A stretch of DNA of 10,365 nucleotides from positions 1 through 10,365 of the forward strand of contig JBBQXZ010000169.1 of the NCBI GenBank assembly GCA_038209145.1, written 5' to 3'. This DNA comes from Lunatibacter sp038209145. GTDB lineage: Bacteria; Bacteroidota; Bacteroidia; Cytophagales; Cyclobacteriaceae. The position numbers and the translations under genes are program-made. The notes under the pieces are model-generated. The model did not search any database. It was given only the letters and a program-made list of their open reading frames with translations, and was not told the DNA's origin. This document shows positions 1 to 7,703 of the stretch, one piece after another; position 1 is the first letter of the stretch, and each line of letters starts with the position of its first letter.

Positions 1-2376
1 CCCCGGGTGTCAACCTTGGTAGATGAACAACGCAAATTGGTGCAAGGCTATTTGACAGATGCCAAAAGGCTCCTCAAAGCGGGGAATGATAAAGAAGGAG
101 GCCTGGCACTTTTTAGGAGTTTTCGCGGCCTTCCCAAATACAAACCCCTTATTAAATACCTTTCAGAACCGGGCATTCGGGTTATTTTGCAGAAAACGGA
201 AAACTTTTACTTGCAGGACAACAAACGCATGATGCCTGAAGCAGATGAACCGCTACTTTTTACCATTGATGAAAAATCAAATTCCGTTGACTTAACGGAC
301 AATGGAATCGAGACGATTACAAGGAAAAATGAGAATCCGGAATTCTTTATTCTACCTGATATTGGAATGGAAATAGCGGATATGGAAAAAACCGTTGACT
401 TGGATGAAAAGGAAAAGCTGATCCGAAAGGAAGAATTAATTAAGGATTATGGTGTAAAAGCCCAGCGAATCCATACGGTAAACCAGTTGCTCAAAGCCTA
501 TTGCCAGTTCGAAAAAGACACCGAATACATCCTTGTAGACGGTAAAGTGAAAATAGTGGATGAGCAAACCGGTCGGGTGATGGAAGGCCGAAGATATTCT
601 GACGGCCTGCATCAGGCAATAGAAGCCAAGGAAAATGTCAAAGTAGAAGACGCCACGCAAACCTACGCTACCATTACTCTCCAGAATTATTTTAGAATGT
701 ACCACAAGCTTGCCGGTATGACTGGAACAGCAGAAACTGAGGCGGGAGAATTTTGGGAAATATACAAGCTTGACGTAATCGTTATCCCTACAAACAAGCC
801 CATCCAACGGGCCGACCGGGAGGATATGGTGTTCAAAACAGTAAGGGAAAAATTCAATGCCGTTGTAGATGAAATCAATGCCCTTACCGAAGCCAACCGA
901 CCCGTCCTGGTGGGTACTACTTCTGTTGAGATTTCAGAATTGCTGAGTAGAATGCTCACCTTAAGGAAAATAAAACACCAGGTACTAAATGCCAAGCAAC
1001 ATGCACGTGAGGCAGATGTGGTGGCAGAAGCTGGTAAACCCAAAACAGTAACCATAGCCACCAATATGGCTGGTAGGGGTACGGATATCAAACTAACGCC
1101 CGAATCCAAAGCCGCCGGCGGATTGGCCATCATCGGCACAGAAAGACACGAATCCCGCCGCGTAGACAGACAGCTTAGGGGTAGGTCTGGCCGACAGGGT
1201 GATCCGGGTTCTTCCCAGTTTTTTGTGTCGCTTGAGGATAACCTAATGCGTCTCTTTGGTTCAGAAAGGATTGCCAAACTCATGGATCGCATGGGTCTTG
1301 AAGAGGGAGAAGTAATCCAGCATTCCATGATTACAAAATCCATCGAACGGGCACAACGGAAAGTAGAAGAAAACAACTTCGGCGTGCGTAAGCGACTTCT
1401 GGAATACGATGATGTCATGAACAGTCAGCGGGAAGTGGTATACCGACGAAGAAAAAACGCGCTGCTCGGAGACCGCTTGGAACTTGACATTTTAAATATA
1501 CTCTTTGATGTATCCGAAGGCATAATCGAGATGGCCAAAAGCACGGAAGACACTGAAAACCTCCGGATGAATATTTTCAGCTCATTGGGAATCGACTACA
1601 CCCTAACTGCCTCAGACCTAAAAGATAAAGATACGGTTGTGCTTACCAGACAATTGTTTGATGCTGCCTATAAAAACTATGTCAGTAAGAATAACGGCAT
1701 TCTTCAAAAAGCAATGCCCATTCTACATGATGTCTATAAAAAACGCGGGGCAACTGTCAAAGAAATCATGGTCCCCATTTCTGATGGAAATAAGCAAATC
1801 GGTGTGGTAATCAACTTGGAATCTACCATCCAAAATGAGGGAAGGGATTTGATCAGAGCGGTTGAAAAGACGGTAACCCTTGCCATTATTGATCAGAACT
1901 GGAAGGAACACCTTCGGGATATGGATGATCTAAAGCAATCTGTTCAAAATGCGGTCTATGAACAAAAAGACCCGCTCCTGATTTACAAATTTGAAGCGTT
2001 TGAGATGTTTAAGCGGTTTTTGGGCAGATTAAATGATGACATCAGCACATTTATTTCAAAATCTGACCTGCCGAAACAGGATCCGGATCAAGTAAAGGCT
2101 GCCCATTCCCCCAAATCCTCGGAACCAAATGTCACGGCATCCAAGGAAGAGGTTGGAAATACGCTTGGAGGAAACTCATCCGGACAACGCGCTGCCTCTG
2201 CCCAGCAAACCAGAGTAAGCAGAGAGCCTGTACAACCCAGAAAATCAGACAAAGTCTACGGACGGAATGATCGGGTAACCGTGCAATACGTCAACGGAAA
2301 ATTGGTAAAAGATATTAAATACAAAAGCGTGGAGCAGGACATTGATGATGCCAAGTGTGTGGTAATAGACGATTAA
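1..2376 (+). CDS. secA: SecA preprotein translocase ATPase, C-terminal part (5' truncated by window edge)
   Basis: SecA is the cytoplasmic ATPase that drives unfolded preproteins through SecYEG. The frame is open from base 1, so the true start lies to the left; 791 codons are visible and roughly the first third (Walker A/B of the first nucleotide-binding domain) is missing. What is visible, in order: the rest of the N-terminal region and the preprotein cross-linking domain, the segment AGMTGTAETEAGEFWEIY (about 709-762), helicase motif V TNMAGRGTDI (1060-1089), motif VI QLRGRSGRQGDPG (1171-1209), then the helical scaffold and wing domains. After about 2060 there is a Ser/Gln/Lys-rich low-complexity linker and a short conserved tail. 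The tail has a single Cys and lacks the CxCx8CH/C zinc motif for SecB/lipid contact, as I recall for Bacteroidota SecA. The GTG at 7 is an internal codon, not a start. Identification is certain from the motor motifs. Confidence 0.97.
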   Translation, partial: PRVSTLVDEQRKLVQGYLTDAKRLLKAGNDKEGGLALFRSFRGLPKYKPLIKYLSEPGIRVILQKTENFYLQDNKRMMPEADEPLLFTIDEKSNSVDLTDNGIETITRKNENPEFFILPDIGMEIADMEKTVDLDEKEKLIRKEELIKDYGVKAQRIHTVNQLLKAYCQFEKDTEYILVDGKVKIVDEQTGRVMEGRRYSDGLHQAIEAKENVKVEDATQTYATITLQNYFRMYHKLAGMTGTAETEAGEFWEIYKLDVIVIPTNKPIQRADREDMVFKTVREKFNAVVDEINALTEANRPVLVGTTSVEISELLSRMLTLRKIKHQVLNAKQHAREADVVAEAGKPKTVTIATNMAGRGTDIKLTPESKAAGGLAIIGTERHESRRVDRQLRGRSGRQGDPGSSQFFVSLEDNLMRLFGSERIAKLMDRMGLEEGEVIQHSMITKSIERAQRKVEENNFGVRKRLLEYDDVMNSQREVVYRRRKNALLGDRLELDILNILFDVSEGIIEMAKSTEDTENLRMNIFSSLGIDYTLTASDLKDKDTVVLTRQLFDAAYKNYVSKNNGILQKAMPILHDVYKKRGATVKEIMVPISDGNKQIGVVINLESTIQNEGRDLIRAVEKTVTLAIIDQNWKEHLRDMDDLKQSVQNAVYEQKDPLLIYKFEAFEMFKRFLGRLNDDISTFISKSDLPKQDPDQVKAAHSPKSSEPNVTASKEEVGNTLGGNSSGQRAASAQQTRVSREPVQPRKSDKVYGRNDRVTVQYVNGKLVKDIKYKSVEQDIDDAKCVVIDD

Positions 2377-2390
2377 TCCTTGAAATAACC

Positions 2391-2933
2391 ATGGTAAAGC
2401 GAATCTTGTTTGCAATTTTATGTCTTATCACCACTACCTCAGGTTGTGGAATTATAAGCATTAGTAAAAGTGGCGGAAATGCCGAAAAGTACATTGGATA
2501 TACTGAAAGTTTGGAAAATACCCTTCCAACATTTGAACCACTTCCCGTTTTCTCCGTTTCGAAGCGAAGCGAAGAAACGGTAAAACCGGTTGATGATGAT
2601 CTTTCCTCCGCTGTCCAGCAGCTGATTTACCAAAATGAAGGGGAAATGTATTTCAGTGGATTTACCATACTGGTTTACAGTGGTGTAGATAGGGAAGAAG
2701 CATTTAAAACAAGGAATTCACTCTACTCCGATTATTCAAACGTACCCACCTTCATGCAATACCAACAACCCCGATACCTCGTCAAAGTGGGAAGATATAT
2801 CAACCGGATAGAGGCTTTGGCCTGGTACGAAAAAATCAATGACAAATTTCCCTCTGCAAGGATCATCCAAGAGCGGTTCGAACGGTCAAAATTCAATGAA
2901 AATTCAGAAAAAATAGAAGATGCTCAAAAATAA
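2391..2933 (+). CDS. Small lipoprotein with C-terminal SPOR-like domain
   Basis: Predicted envelope lipoprotein of 180 residues. I chose the ATG at 2391, 14 nt after the secA stop, because it gives a clean signal peptide: K3-R4, a hydrophobic stretch, then TTSGC with the candidate lipidated Cys at residue 19. A GTG at 2355 would overlap secA and put a charged, non-signal extension in front. After a polar linker (about 25-85), residues about 90-162 read like a SPOR fold: a beta strand with FTILVYSG, a helix beginning DREEAFKTRNSL, a strand with RYLVKVGRY, then a helix with EALAWYEKI. SPOR domains bind denuded peptidoglycan glycan strands, often at division sites. The 3' end overlaps the next gene by 14 nt, suggesting cotranscription and translational coupling. 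The lipobox is slightly off consensus (Thr at -3). Function beyond envelope or peptidoglycan association is unknown. Confidence 0.8.
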   Translation: MVKRILFAILCLITTTSGCGIISISKSGGNAEKYIGYTESLENTLPTFEPLPVFSVSKRSEETVKPVDDDLSSAVQQLIYQNEGEMYFSGFTILVYSGVDREEAFKTRNSLYSDYSNVPTFMQYQQPRYLVKVGRYINRIEALAWYEKINDKFPSARIIQERFERSKFNENSEKIEDAQK

Positions 2934-4122
2934 AATAAAACAGTTGGCACTGGACATTAAAGCTGAGGCCATTGAAAACCGCAGATACCTACATCAACAT
3001 CCGGAACTATCTTTTGAAGAATATGAAACCGTGGCTTATGTTGAAAAAATTTTACGGCAGATAGGCATTGAGAAAATCGAAAAGAAGGCCATAACAGGTC
3101 TTACTGCTTTAGTCGAAGGGAAAAATCCTGAAAAGAAGGTCATTGCTCTCCGGGCAGATATGGATGCATTGCCAATATTCGAACAAAACAATGTGCCTTA
3201 CAGATCCACCAAAGATGGCGTAATGCATGCTTGTGGCCACGATGTCCATACATCATCCTTATTGGGAACTGCCAAAATTCTTCATCAGTTAAAGAATGAA
3301 TTCGAAGGTACTGTCAAGCTCATTTTCCAACCTGGGGAAGAAAAAGCACCTGGAGGAGCCTCTTTTATGATTAAAGACAGGGCATTGGAAAATCCAAAAC
3401 CAGAGGCTATTTTTGGGCAACACGTCATGCCCCTGATACCTGTAGGCAAAATCGGTTTCAGATCAGGGATATATATGGCAAGTGCCGACGAGATCTATCT
3501 GACTGTCAAGGGTAAGGGCGGTCACGGAGCTATGCCCGAATCCCTCGTTGATCCCGTACTGATAGCCTCCCACATCATTGTTGCCCTCCAACAAATCATC
3601 AGTAGAAATGCTGATCCGAAAATACCTTCTGTCCTTTCTTTTGGAAAGGTTATTGCCAATGGAGCTACCAATGTAATTCCCAACGAGGTAACTCTTGAAG
3701 GAACTTTCAGAACCTTGGATGAATCTTGGAGGAAAAAAGCCAAAGAATTGATCGCCAAAATGGCAACGGGAATCGCTGAAGCGATGGGTGGCTCGGTGGA
3801 GGTCAATATATTTAACGGCTATCCTTTTTTGAAGAATGATCCTGATTTGACGGCAAGGGCTTCTTTAGCTGCCAAAGAATATATGGGTGAAGAAAACGTT
3901 GTTGACTTGGATCTTTGGATGGCCGCAGAGGACTTTTCTTATTACACGCATGAAATGGCGGGATGTTTCTATCGGTTGGGAACTAGAAATGAGCAAAGAG
4001 GCATTACCTCAGGAGTACATACACCGACCTTTGATATAGATGAGGATGCATTGGAAGTCAGTACCGGGCTCATGGCTTGGCTTGCCTTACAGGAACTTGA
4101 ATCAGTCAGTGTCCCAAATTGA
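2920..4122 (+). CDS. M20-family metallo-amidohydrolase (N-acyl-amino-acid amidohydrolase/hippurate hydrolase type)
   Basis: A 400-residue hydrolase of the M20D type, which cleaves amide bonds of N-acylated amino acids or related conjugates using a binuclear metal centre. Visible family marks are RRYLHQHPELSFEE (21-34), ALRADMDALP (76-85), the metal motif MHACGHDVH with Cys105 and His107, FQPGEE with Glu140/Glu141 (136-141), GQH with His168, the dimerisation-domain entry GKGGHGAMPE (198-207), and the C-terminal ligand His367 in GVHTPTFD. These correspond to the Cys/His/Glu/His/His set of plant IAA-amino-acid hydrolase ILL2, so the active site looks complete. Length is normal for the family, and there is no signal peptide, so it should be cytoplasmic. 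The ATG at 2920 overlaps the lipoprotein gene by 14 nt. The actual substrate cannot be read from sequence; IAA-conjugate, N-acetyl-amino-acid or hippurate hydrolysis are all possible. Confidence 0.93.
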   Translation: MLKNKIKQLALDIKAEAIENRRYLHQHPELSFEEYETVAYVEKILRQIGIEKIEKKAITGLTALVEGKNPEKKVIALRADMDALPIFEQNNVPYRSTKDGVMHACGHDVHTSSLLGTAKILHQLKNEFEGTVKLIFQPGEEKAPGGASFMIKDRALENPKPEAIFGQHVMPLIPVGKIGFRSGIYMASADEIYLTVKGKGGHGAMPESLVDPVLIASHIIVALQQIISRNADPKIPSVLSFGKVIANGATNVIPNEVTLEGTFRTLDESWRKKAKELIAKMATGIAEAMGGSVEVNIFNGYPFLKNDPDLTARASLAAKEYMGEENVVDLDLWMAAEDFSYYTHEMAGCFYRLGTRNEQRGITSGVHTPTFDIDEDALEVSTGLMAWLALQELESVSVPN

Positions 4123-4130
4123 TTTCTTTT

Positions 4131-4901
4131 ATGAAAAAGTTGTTTTCGTTGCTTTTTGTTTTTCAACTCGTTGTTGTTCAATCTCATGGATGGGGGTTAA
4201 CGGGACACCGGGTTGTCGGTCAGCTTGCCGAATGGCATCTTACCAAAAAAGCCAAAAAACAAATAGGCATGATTTTGGGATCTGAGTCACTGGCCATGGT
4301 CGCCAATTGGATGGATGATGTGAAATCAGACCGAAACTATGATCACCTAAATACATGGCACTATCTTACCATAGAAGATGGTAAAAGCTATGACCCAACC
4401 ATTCAAGAAGCAGATGGCGACGCTTTCGGCAAAACGAAAATGATCATTGACTTATTGAAAAAAGGTGGACTTAGCGTAAAAGAAGAACAAGAATACCTTA
4501 AAATGCTGGTGCATTTAGTTGGTGATATTCATCAACCGCTGCATGTGGGAAGGGGAAATGATCGGGGAGGAAATGATATACAGGTGACTTTTTTTAACCA
4601 AAACACCAACCTCCATCGGGTATGGGATAGTCAAATCATTGACGGAAAACAACTTAGCTATACGGAAATGGCTGCCCACCTAGACCGAAGAGCGGATGAA
4701 AACACCGTGAAGAGCCTACAATCCAGCAGTATGGAAAGATGGTTGGCCGATGCTATGGCTCTTCGTTCCATTATTTATGACTTACCGGAAGACAAGCGGT
4801 TATCCTATCCCTATGTTTACAAAACATTTCCTGTGATTGAGGATCAACTGCTGGCAGGTGGTATAAGATTGGCAGGAATTTTAAACGACATATACGGTTA
4901 G
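4131..4901 (+). CDS. Secreted S1/P1-type zinc-dependent nuclease
   Basis: A 256-residue S1/P1 nuclease, a trinuclear zinc enzyme that degrades single-stranded DNA/RNA and removes 3' phosphates from nucleotides. The ATG at 4131 gives a Sec signal peptide (residues 1-20, ending SHG); an in-frame TTG at 4119 overlaps the upstream stop and only adds a short extension. Cleavage after Gly20 would expose Trp21, matching the mature N-terminal Trp that binds zinc in P1. All nine expected ligands are visible: Trp21, His26 (WGLTGH), Asp62 (NWMDD), His77 (TWHYL), His128, Asp132 and His138 (HLVGDIHQPLH), His162 and Asp166 (LHRVWD). It should therefore be active in the periplasm or outside the cell, probably for nucleic-acid scavenging. 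It starts 8 nt after the amidohydrolase stop. Its stop overlaps the stop of the opposite-strand ComF gene by 4 bases, leaving no space for an intergenic terminator. Confidence 0.93.
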   Translation: MKKLFSLLFVFQLVVVQSHGWGLTGHRVVGQLAEWHLTKKAKKQIGMILGSESLAMVANWMDDVKSDRNYDHLNTWHYLTIEDGKSYDPTIQEADGDAFGKTKMIIDLLKKGGLSVKEEQEYLKMLVHLVGDIHQPLHVGRGNDRGGNDIQVTFFNQNTNLHRVWDSQIIDGKQLSYTEMAAHLDRRADENTVKSLQSSSMERWLADAMALRSIIYDLPEDKRLSYPYVYKTFPVIEDQLLAGGIRLAGILNDIYG

Positions 4902-5593
4902 CTTTTTCCTGCTGCGATGACAGCCATATCCAAGCTGCGAGGTTTGGCTTGCCGAATTACATGGGCACATGAAGCCAATGTGGCTCCAGTTGTCATTACA
5001 TCATCCACCAATAAGATCCGCTTATCGTTGACCGCGCTATAGTCCAACAGTTCAAATACATCAGAGACATTTTCCCAACGCTGAAAACGAGATTTTCGGG
5101 TTTGAGTTGCTGTGTTAAAATTTCTTTTCAAAGCCTGTAGTACCGTTATTGAAAGGCTTTCAGCCAGACCATCAGCAAAACATTCGCTTTGATTATACCC
5201 TCTTCTGCGTAATTTTTGTCGGTGGAGTGGTACGGCTATAACTCCGTCCCAGCATTCCATATAACCATTATCTGCCAGCAGTCTACCATATAGTCGCCCC
5301 AGCAGTCTGCCCAACCCAGGCTTATTCCTATATTTCAATTGTTGCAACAAAAGTTGGCTAACTCCCTTTTTGGAGTATTTAAGGTAGGCCATGACCCTAT
5401 CGACCTCCGCCAAACCAACAATTTTGGCCTTCAAGTCGTTTATTTCAGGAATGAGGTGGTAGGAAGCCACAGGTAAATCAGCTTCACATTTACGGCAAAG
5501 ATAATCTTCAAACGCATAGAGACTACGTTTACAGACAACACAGGTAACAGGAAAAACCAGTGCCAAAAAATCTTGTAGTGGATTGAAACGCAT
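4898..5593 (-). CDS. comF: ComF-family amidophosphoribosyltransferase-like protein
   Basis: A 231-residue protein with the standard ComF layout. The N-terminal four-cysteine zinc finger is Cys18-x2-Cys21 and Cys33-x2-Cys36. A phosphoribosyltransferase-type domain follows, with VPLHRQKLRRRGYNQSE at 121-137 (the family's PLxxxxxxxRGxNQ signature) and the PRPP-binding loop ILLVDDVMTTGAT at 193-205, including the paired Asp197/Asp198. ComF proteins are needed for natural DNA uptake in Bacillus and Haemophilus, where they act in the cytoplasm with the ComFA helicase or PriA. They are also present in many bacteria not known to be competent, so competence here is not implied. The gene runs opposite to its neighbours and shares a 105-bp divergent spacer with the gene starting at 5699. 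I saw no clear promoter for it in that spacer. Confidence 0.9.
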   Translation of the reverse strand: MRFNPLQDFLALVFPVTCVVCKRSLYAFEDYLCRKCEADLPVASYHLIPEINDLKAKIVGLAEVDRVMAYLKYSKKGVSQLLLQQLKYRNKPGLGRLLGRLYGRLLADNGYMECWDGVIAVPLHRQKLRRRGYNQSECFADGLAESLSITVLQALKRNFNTATQTRKSRFQRWENVSDVFELLDYSAVNDKRILLVDDVMTTGATLASCAHVIRQAKPRSLDMAVIAAGKS

Positions 5594-5634
5594 ATAGAAA
5601 AAGGGTTGTTAGCTATCTAGTGCATTTAAACTGT

Positions 5635-5642
5635 TATATTTG
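5635..5642 (+). promoter_or_regulatory. Candidate Bacteroidota-type promoter -7 box
   Basis: TATATTTG fits the TAnnTTTG -7 consensus of the main Bacteroidota sigma factor exactly. It lies in the divergent spacer and points toward the gene at 5699, giving an untranslated leader of about 50 nt. The upstream element is poor: a TTG at 5606-5608 is 26 bp away, longer than usual, and a TTAG at 5609-5612 is 22 bp away. The box match and position are seen; promoter activity is inferred. Confidence 0.5.
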
Positions 5643-5698
5643 TCCCTCAAGGTAATAACTTTGATGTAAATTAGCATGTATTAACCAAACTATCAACT

Positions 5699-6061
5699 AT
5701 GTTTAAAAAAGACCTGGACTTGGAAATCCGTTGGACTAAGCTTTTATCCGGATTAGCCGAGTTGTTTAAAAAAAAACCCGCTGACTTAAATGCCGTACTC
5801 TTTATCATTGGCGTACAAGAATTGGGTAAAGGCAACCGGGTATTTAGCAAGGAAGAAAAGCAGGACTTGATGCATATAGCCGTATGCAAAGTACTCAGTC
5901 TTTCCGAATTTTATGAATTGGACTTTATCGATCAAGACGGTTGGCCACACTGGAAATTAATTAGGGAATTACCACACCTAAATTCCGGGGAGCAGGAAAA
6001 GATGTTGAAATTACATGTTTTGGAATATTTTGAAAAGGAGTTTGAAACACATATTAATTAA
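5699..6061 (+). CDS. Conserved-looking hypothetical protein, 120 residues, coupled to the AP endonuclease gene
   Basis: I recognise no named domain. The protein is soluble, has no signal peptide or membrane segment, and is rich in Lys, Glu and Leu. It appears mostly helical: a basic/acidic N-terminal helix (about 1-25), a hydrophobic segment NAVLFIIGVQELG (31-43), a helix around KEEKQDLMHIAVCKVLS (51-67), an aromatic-rich DQDGWPHWKL motif (79-88), then a C-terminal amphipathic helix. From memory similar short proteins occur in other Bacteroidota, often next to housekeeping genes; this is recollection, not a search result. ATG 5699 follows a promoter-like box at 5635. The TAA at 6059-6061 is followed directly by the ATG of the exonuclease III-family gene with no gap, which suggests translational coupling and possibly a shared role. 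Reality as a gene is well supported by its context and protein-like composition; function is unknown. Confidence 0.82.
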   Translation: MFKKDLDLEIRWTKLLSGLAELFKKKPADLNAVLFIIGVQELGKGNRVFSKEEKQDLMHIAVCKVLSLSEFYELDFIDQDGWPHWKLIRELPHLNSGEQEKMLKLHVLEYFEKEFETHIN

Positions 6062-6826
6062 ATGATTTTAGTTTCCTATAATGTAAACGGTATTCGCGCT
6101 GCAATAAAAAAGGATTTCATCGGATGGCTTAAATCCTGCAATCCTGATGTAATCGGCATGCAAGAGGTAAAATCATCCAGACAACAGGTAGATATTAGCC
6201 TATTTGAAGATTTGGGATATGAGGTTTATTGGCATGAAGCTGTCAAAAAAGGGTATAGTGGGGTGGCAACATTAACCAAACAAAAGCCACTGTCCGTACA
6301 CTACGGAATGGACATGCAAAAATATGACGATGAGGGGAGAATGCTTAGGTTAGATTTTGATGAATTTTCTTTTGTGAACACCTATTTTCCTTCAGGGACG
6401 ACAGGAGATACCCGACAGGCCTTTAAGTATGAATTTCTTGATGACGTCTTTGGCTATTCTCAAGAACTGCGACAAACACACCCTGAATTAATATGGAGCG
6501 GAGATTACAATATTTGTCACAAGCCTATTGATATACACGATCCAATCTCCAACAAGAGATCCTCAGGGTTTTTGCCAGAAGAAAGAGCTTGGATGGATAA
6601 GTTCACGGAGTCGGGATTTAGCGATAGTTTCCGCACAGAATATCCCGATCTTCCCAATCAATATACCTGGTGGAGCTACCGGGCTAATTCACGGGGCAAA
6701 AATAAAGGCTGGCGGATTGATTATCACATGACAACGCCCGGACTTAAAAATCGGATAACAAAATCAGGCATTCTTTCCGGCGCATTACACTCCGATCATT
6801 GTCCGATATTGATAGAGATCGATTAA
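6062..6826 (+). CDS. xth: Exodeoxyribonuclease III / AP endonuclease family protein
   Basis: A 254-residue Mg2+-dependent enzyme of the exonuclease III/APE1 family, which incises DNA 5' to abasic sites and trims 3' ends in base excision repair in the cytoplasm. Catalytic positions are all present: Asn7 (SYNVNGIRAA), Glu35 (GMQEVK), Tyr108 (VNTYFPSG), Asp148 and Asn150 (SGDYN), Asp220 (WRIDYH), and the C-terminal Asp245-His246 pair (SDHCPI). The TWWSYRANSRGKNKGWRID stretch (202-220) is the conserved segment of bacterial family members that precedes the substrate-binding Asp. Length matches the family (about 250-270). The start ATG directly abuts the preceding stop. A 41-nt AT-rich gap separates its end from the next gene. 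Regulation is likely shared with the upstream hypothetical gene. Whether it acts mainly as AP endonuclease or 3' exonuclease cannot be read from sequence. Confidence 0.95.
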   Translation: MILVSYNVNGIRAAIKKDFIGWLKSCNPDVIGMQEVKSSRQQVDISLFEDLGYEVYWHEAVKKGYSGVATLTKQKPLSVHYGMDMQKYDDEGRMLRLDFDEFSFVNTYFPSGTTGDTRQAFKYEFLDDVFGYSQELRQTHPELIWSGDYNICHKPIDIHDPISNKRSSGFLPEERAWMDKFTESGFSDSFRTEYPDLPNQYTWWSYRANSRGKNKGWRIDYHMTTPGLKNRITKSGILSGALHSDHCPILIEID

Positions 6827-6867
6827 AAATTGGTGAAAATAAATCTAAAATTAATAAAAAAAATTTG

Positions 6868-7269
6868 ATGAAATCAATCAAAATTTCAATACCGTCTTTG
6901 ATTGAAAACATTACAATCATAGAGAGCTTCATCGACAATGCCAAAGAAAAATATGATATTACGGATGATATTTACGGCAATATTATGATTTCAGTTACAG
7001 AATGTGTCAGCAATGCCATCATTCATGGAAACAAAGAAAACCCAAAAAAAACGGTGAATTTGGAGCTAAGGTTTTATGAGGATCAAATCAAGTTTATCAT
7101 AGAAGATGAAGGGGAGGGGTACGACTATAACCATTTAAGCGATCCTACTTCACCTGAAAACTTAGAAAAATCCGGGGGTAGGGGCGTTTTCTTGATGAAA
7201 CACCTTTGTGACGACCTGTCTTTCGAAGATAATGGAAGAAAAACTATTCTCACTTTTTACATGAATTGA
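6868..7269 (+). CDS. RsbW-like GHKL ATP-binding protein (anti-sigma factor/serine kinase fold)
   Basis: A 133-residue stand-alone HATPase_c-type domain like RsbW/SpoIIAB. The ATP lid and N-box elements are visible: Glu45 and Asn49 in VTECVSNAIIHGN (43-55), the G1-like box EDEGEGYD (79-86), and the G2-like box SGGRGVFLMKHLCD (102-115). In the family, such proteins phosphorylate an anti-sigma-antagonist (STAS) protein and bind a sigma factor; no STAS or sigma partner lies in this window. ATG 6868 is chosen because MKSIKISIPS begins the fold; an in-frame TTG at 6799 would overlap xth and add a lysine/asparagine-rich tail of no obvious meaning. The upstream 41 nt are very AT-rich with no Shine-Dalgarno. 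The stop is followed one base later by ybeY, so the two are probably co-translated. A gene of this type before ybeY is, as I recall, common in Bacteroidota. Target unknown. Confidence 0.88.
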   Translation: MKSIKISIPSLIENITIIESFIDNAKEKYDITDDIYGNIMISVTECVSNAIIHGNKENPKKTVNLELRFYEDQIKFIIEDEGEGYDYNHLSDPTSPENLEKSGGRGVFLMKHLCDDLSFEDNGRKTILTFYMN

Positions 7270-7270
7270 T

Positions 7271-7699
7271 ATGGCAATTCGTTTTTTTGAAGAGGAAGTC
7301 AAATTCAACTTGAAGAATAAAAACACATATAAAAGGTGGATAAGGGAAATTGCCGTTGCGGAAGGATTCAAGATTGGCGATCTTAATTATATATTCTGTT
7401 CAGACGAATATTTATATGAAATCAACCTACGGTATTTAAATCACGCCACTTTTACCGACATTATTACTTTCGATCAAAGAGAAGATCCTAAAGTGATCTG
7501 CGGTGAAATTTACCTAAGTCTAGACCGGGTAAGAGAAAATGCGAAATCATTACATGAGACGTTTGAAAATGAATTAAACCGAGTCATTAGCCATGGACTG
7601 CTCCATTTATGCGGGCATACCGACAAAAGTAAGCATGAAAGAATGAATATGCGATTAAAAGAAGAGGAGGCTCTCGGCGTCCTAGAAAAATTAATGTAG
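7271..7699 (+). CDS. ybeY: YbeY endoribonuclease (rRNA maturation factor)
   Basis: A 142-residue metalloprotein of the UPF0054 family, a single-strand-specific endoribonuclease involved in 16S rRNA 3'-end processing and ribosome quality control. The diagnostic zinc motif HGLLHLCGHTD is at 108-118, giving three histidine ligands (His108, His112, His116). The upstream family element LNHATFTDIITFD (56-68) and the GEIYLSLD segment (78-85) are also present. Length is typical (about 140-155). It begins 1 nt after the RsbW-like gene stop. It ends 4 nt before the first parS-like palindrome, so no ordinary intergenic terminator fits between the stop and that site. Confidence 0.95.
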   Translation: MAIRFFEEEVKFNLKNKNTYKRWIREIAVAEGFKIGDLNYIFCSDEYLYEINLRYLNHATFTDIITFDQREDPKVICGEIYLSLDRVRENAKSLHETFENELNRVISHGLLHLCGHTDKSKHERMNMRLKEEEALGVLEKLM

Positions 7700-7703
7700 T
7701 AGG

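Noticed and set aside
1004..1009. A CACGTG core inside secA as a third parS site
   Set aside because: The flanks (AACATG before, AGGCAG after) do not match TGTTC/GAACA on either side.
687..1418. 243-residue open frame on the minus strand inside secA
   Set aside because: It lies wholly antisense to the SecA motor motifs and its translation is serine/leucine-rich with no recognisable domain, as expected for a shadow frame.
2355..2390. GTG at 2355 as start of the lipoprotein gene
   Set aside because: It would overlap secA and place about 12 charged residues before a clean lipoprotein signal that begins at ATG 2391.
6799..6867. TTG at 6799 as start of the RsbW-like gene
   Set aside because: It would overlap the end of the AP endonuclease gene and adds a Lys/Asn-rich leader; ATG 6868 begins the expected fold.
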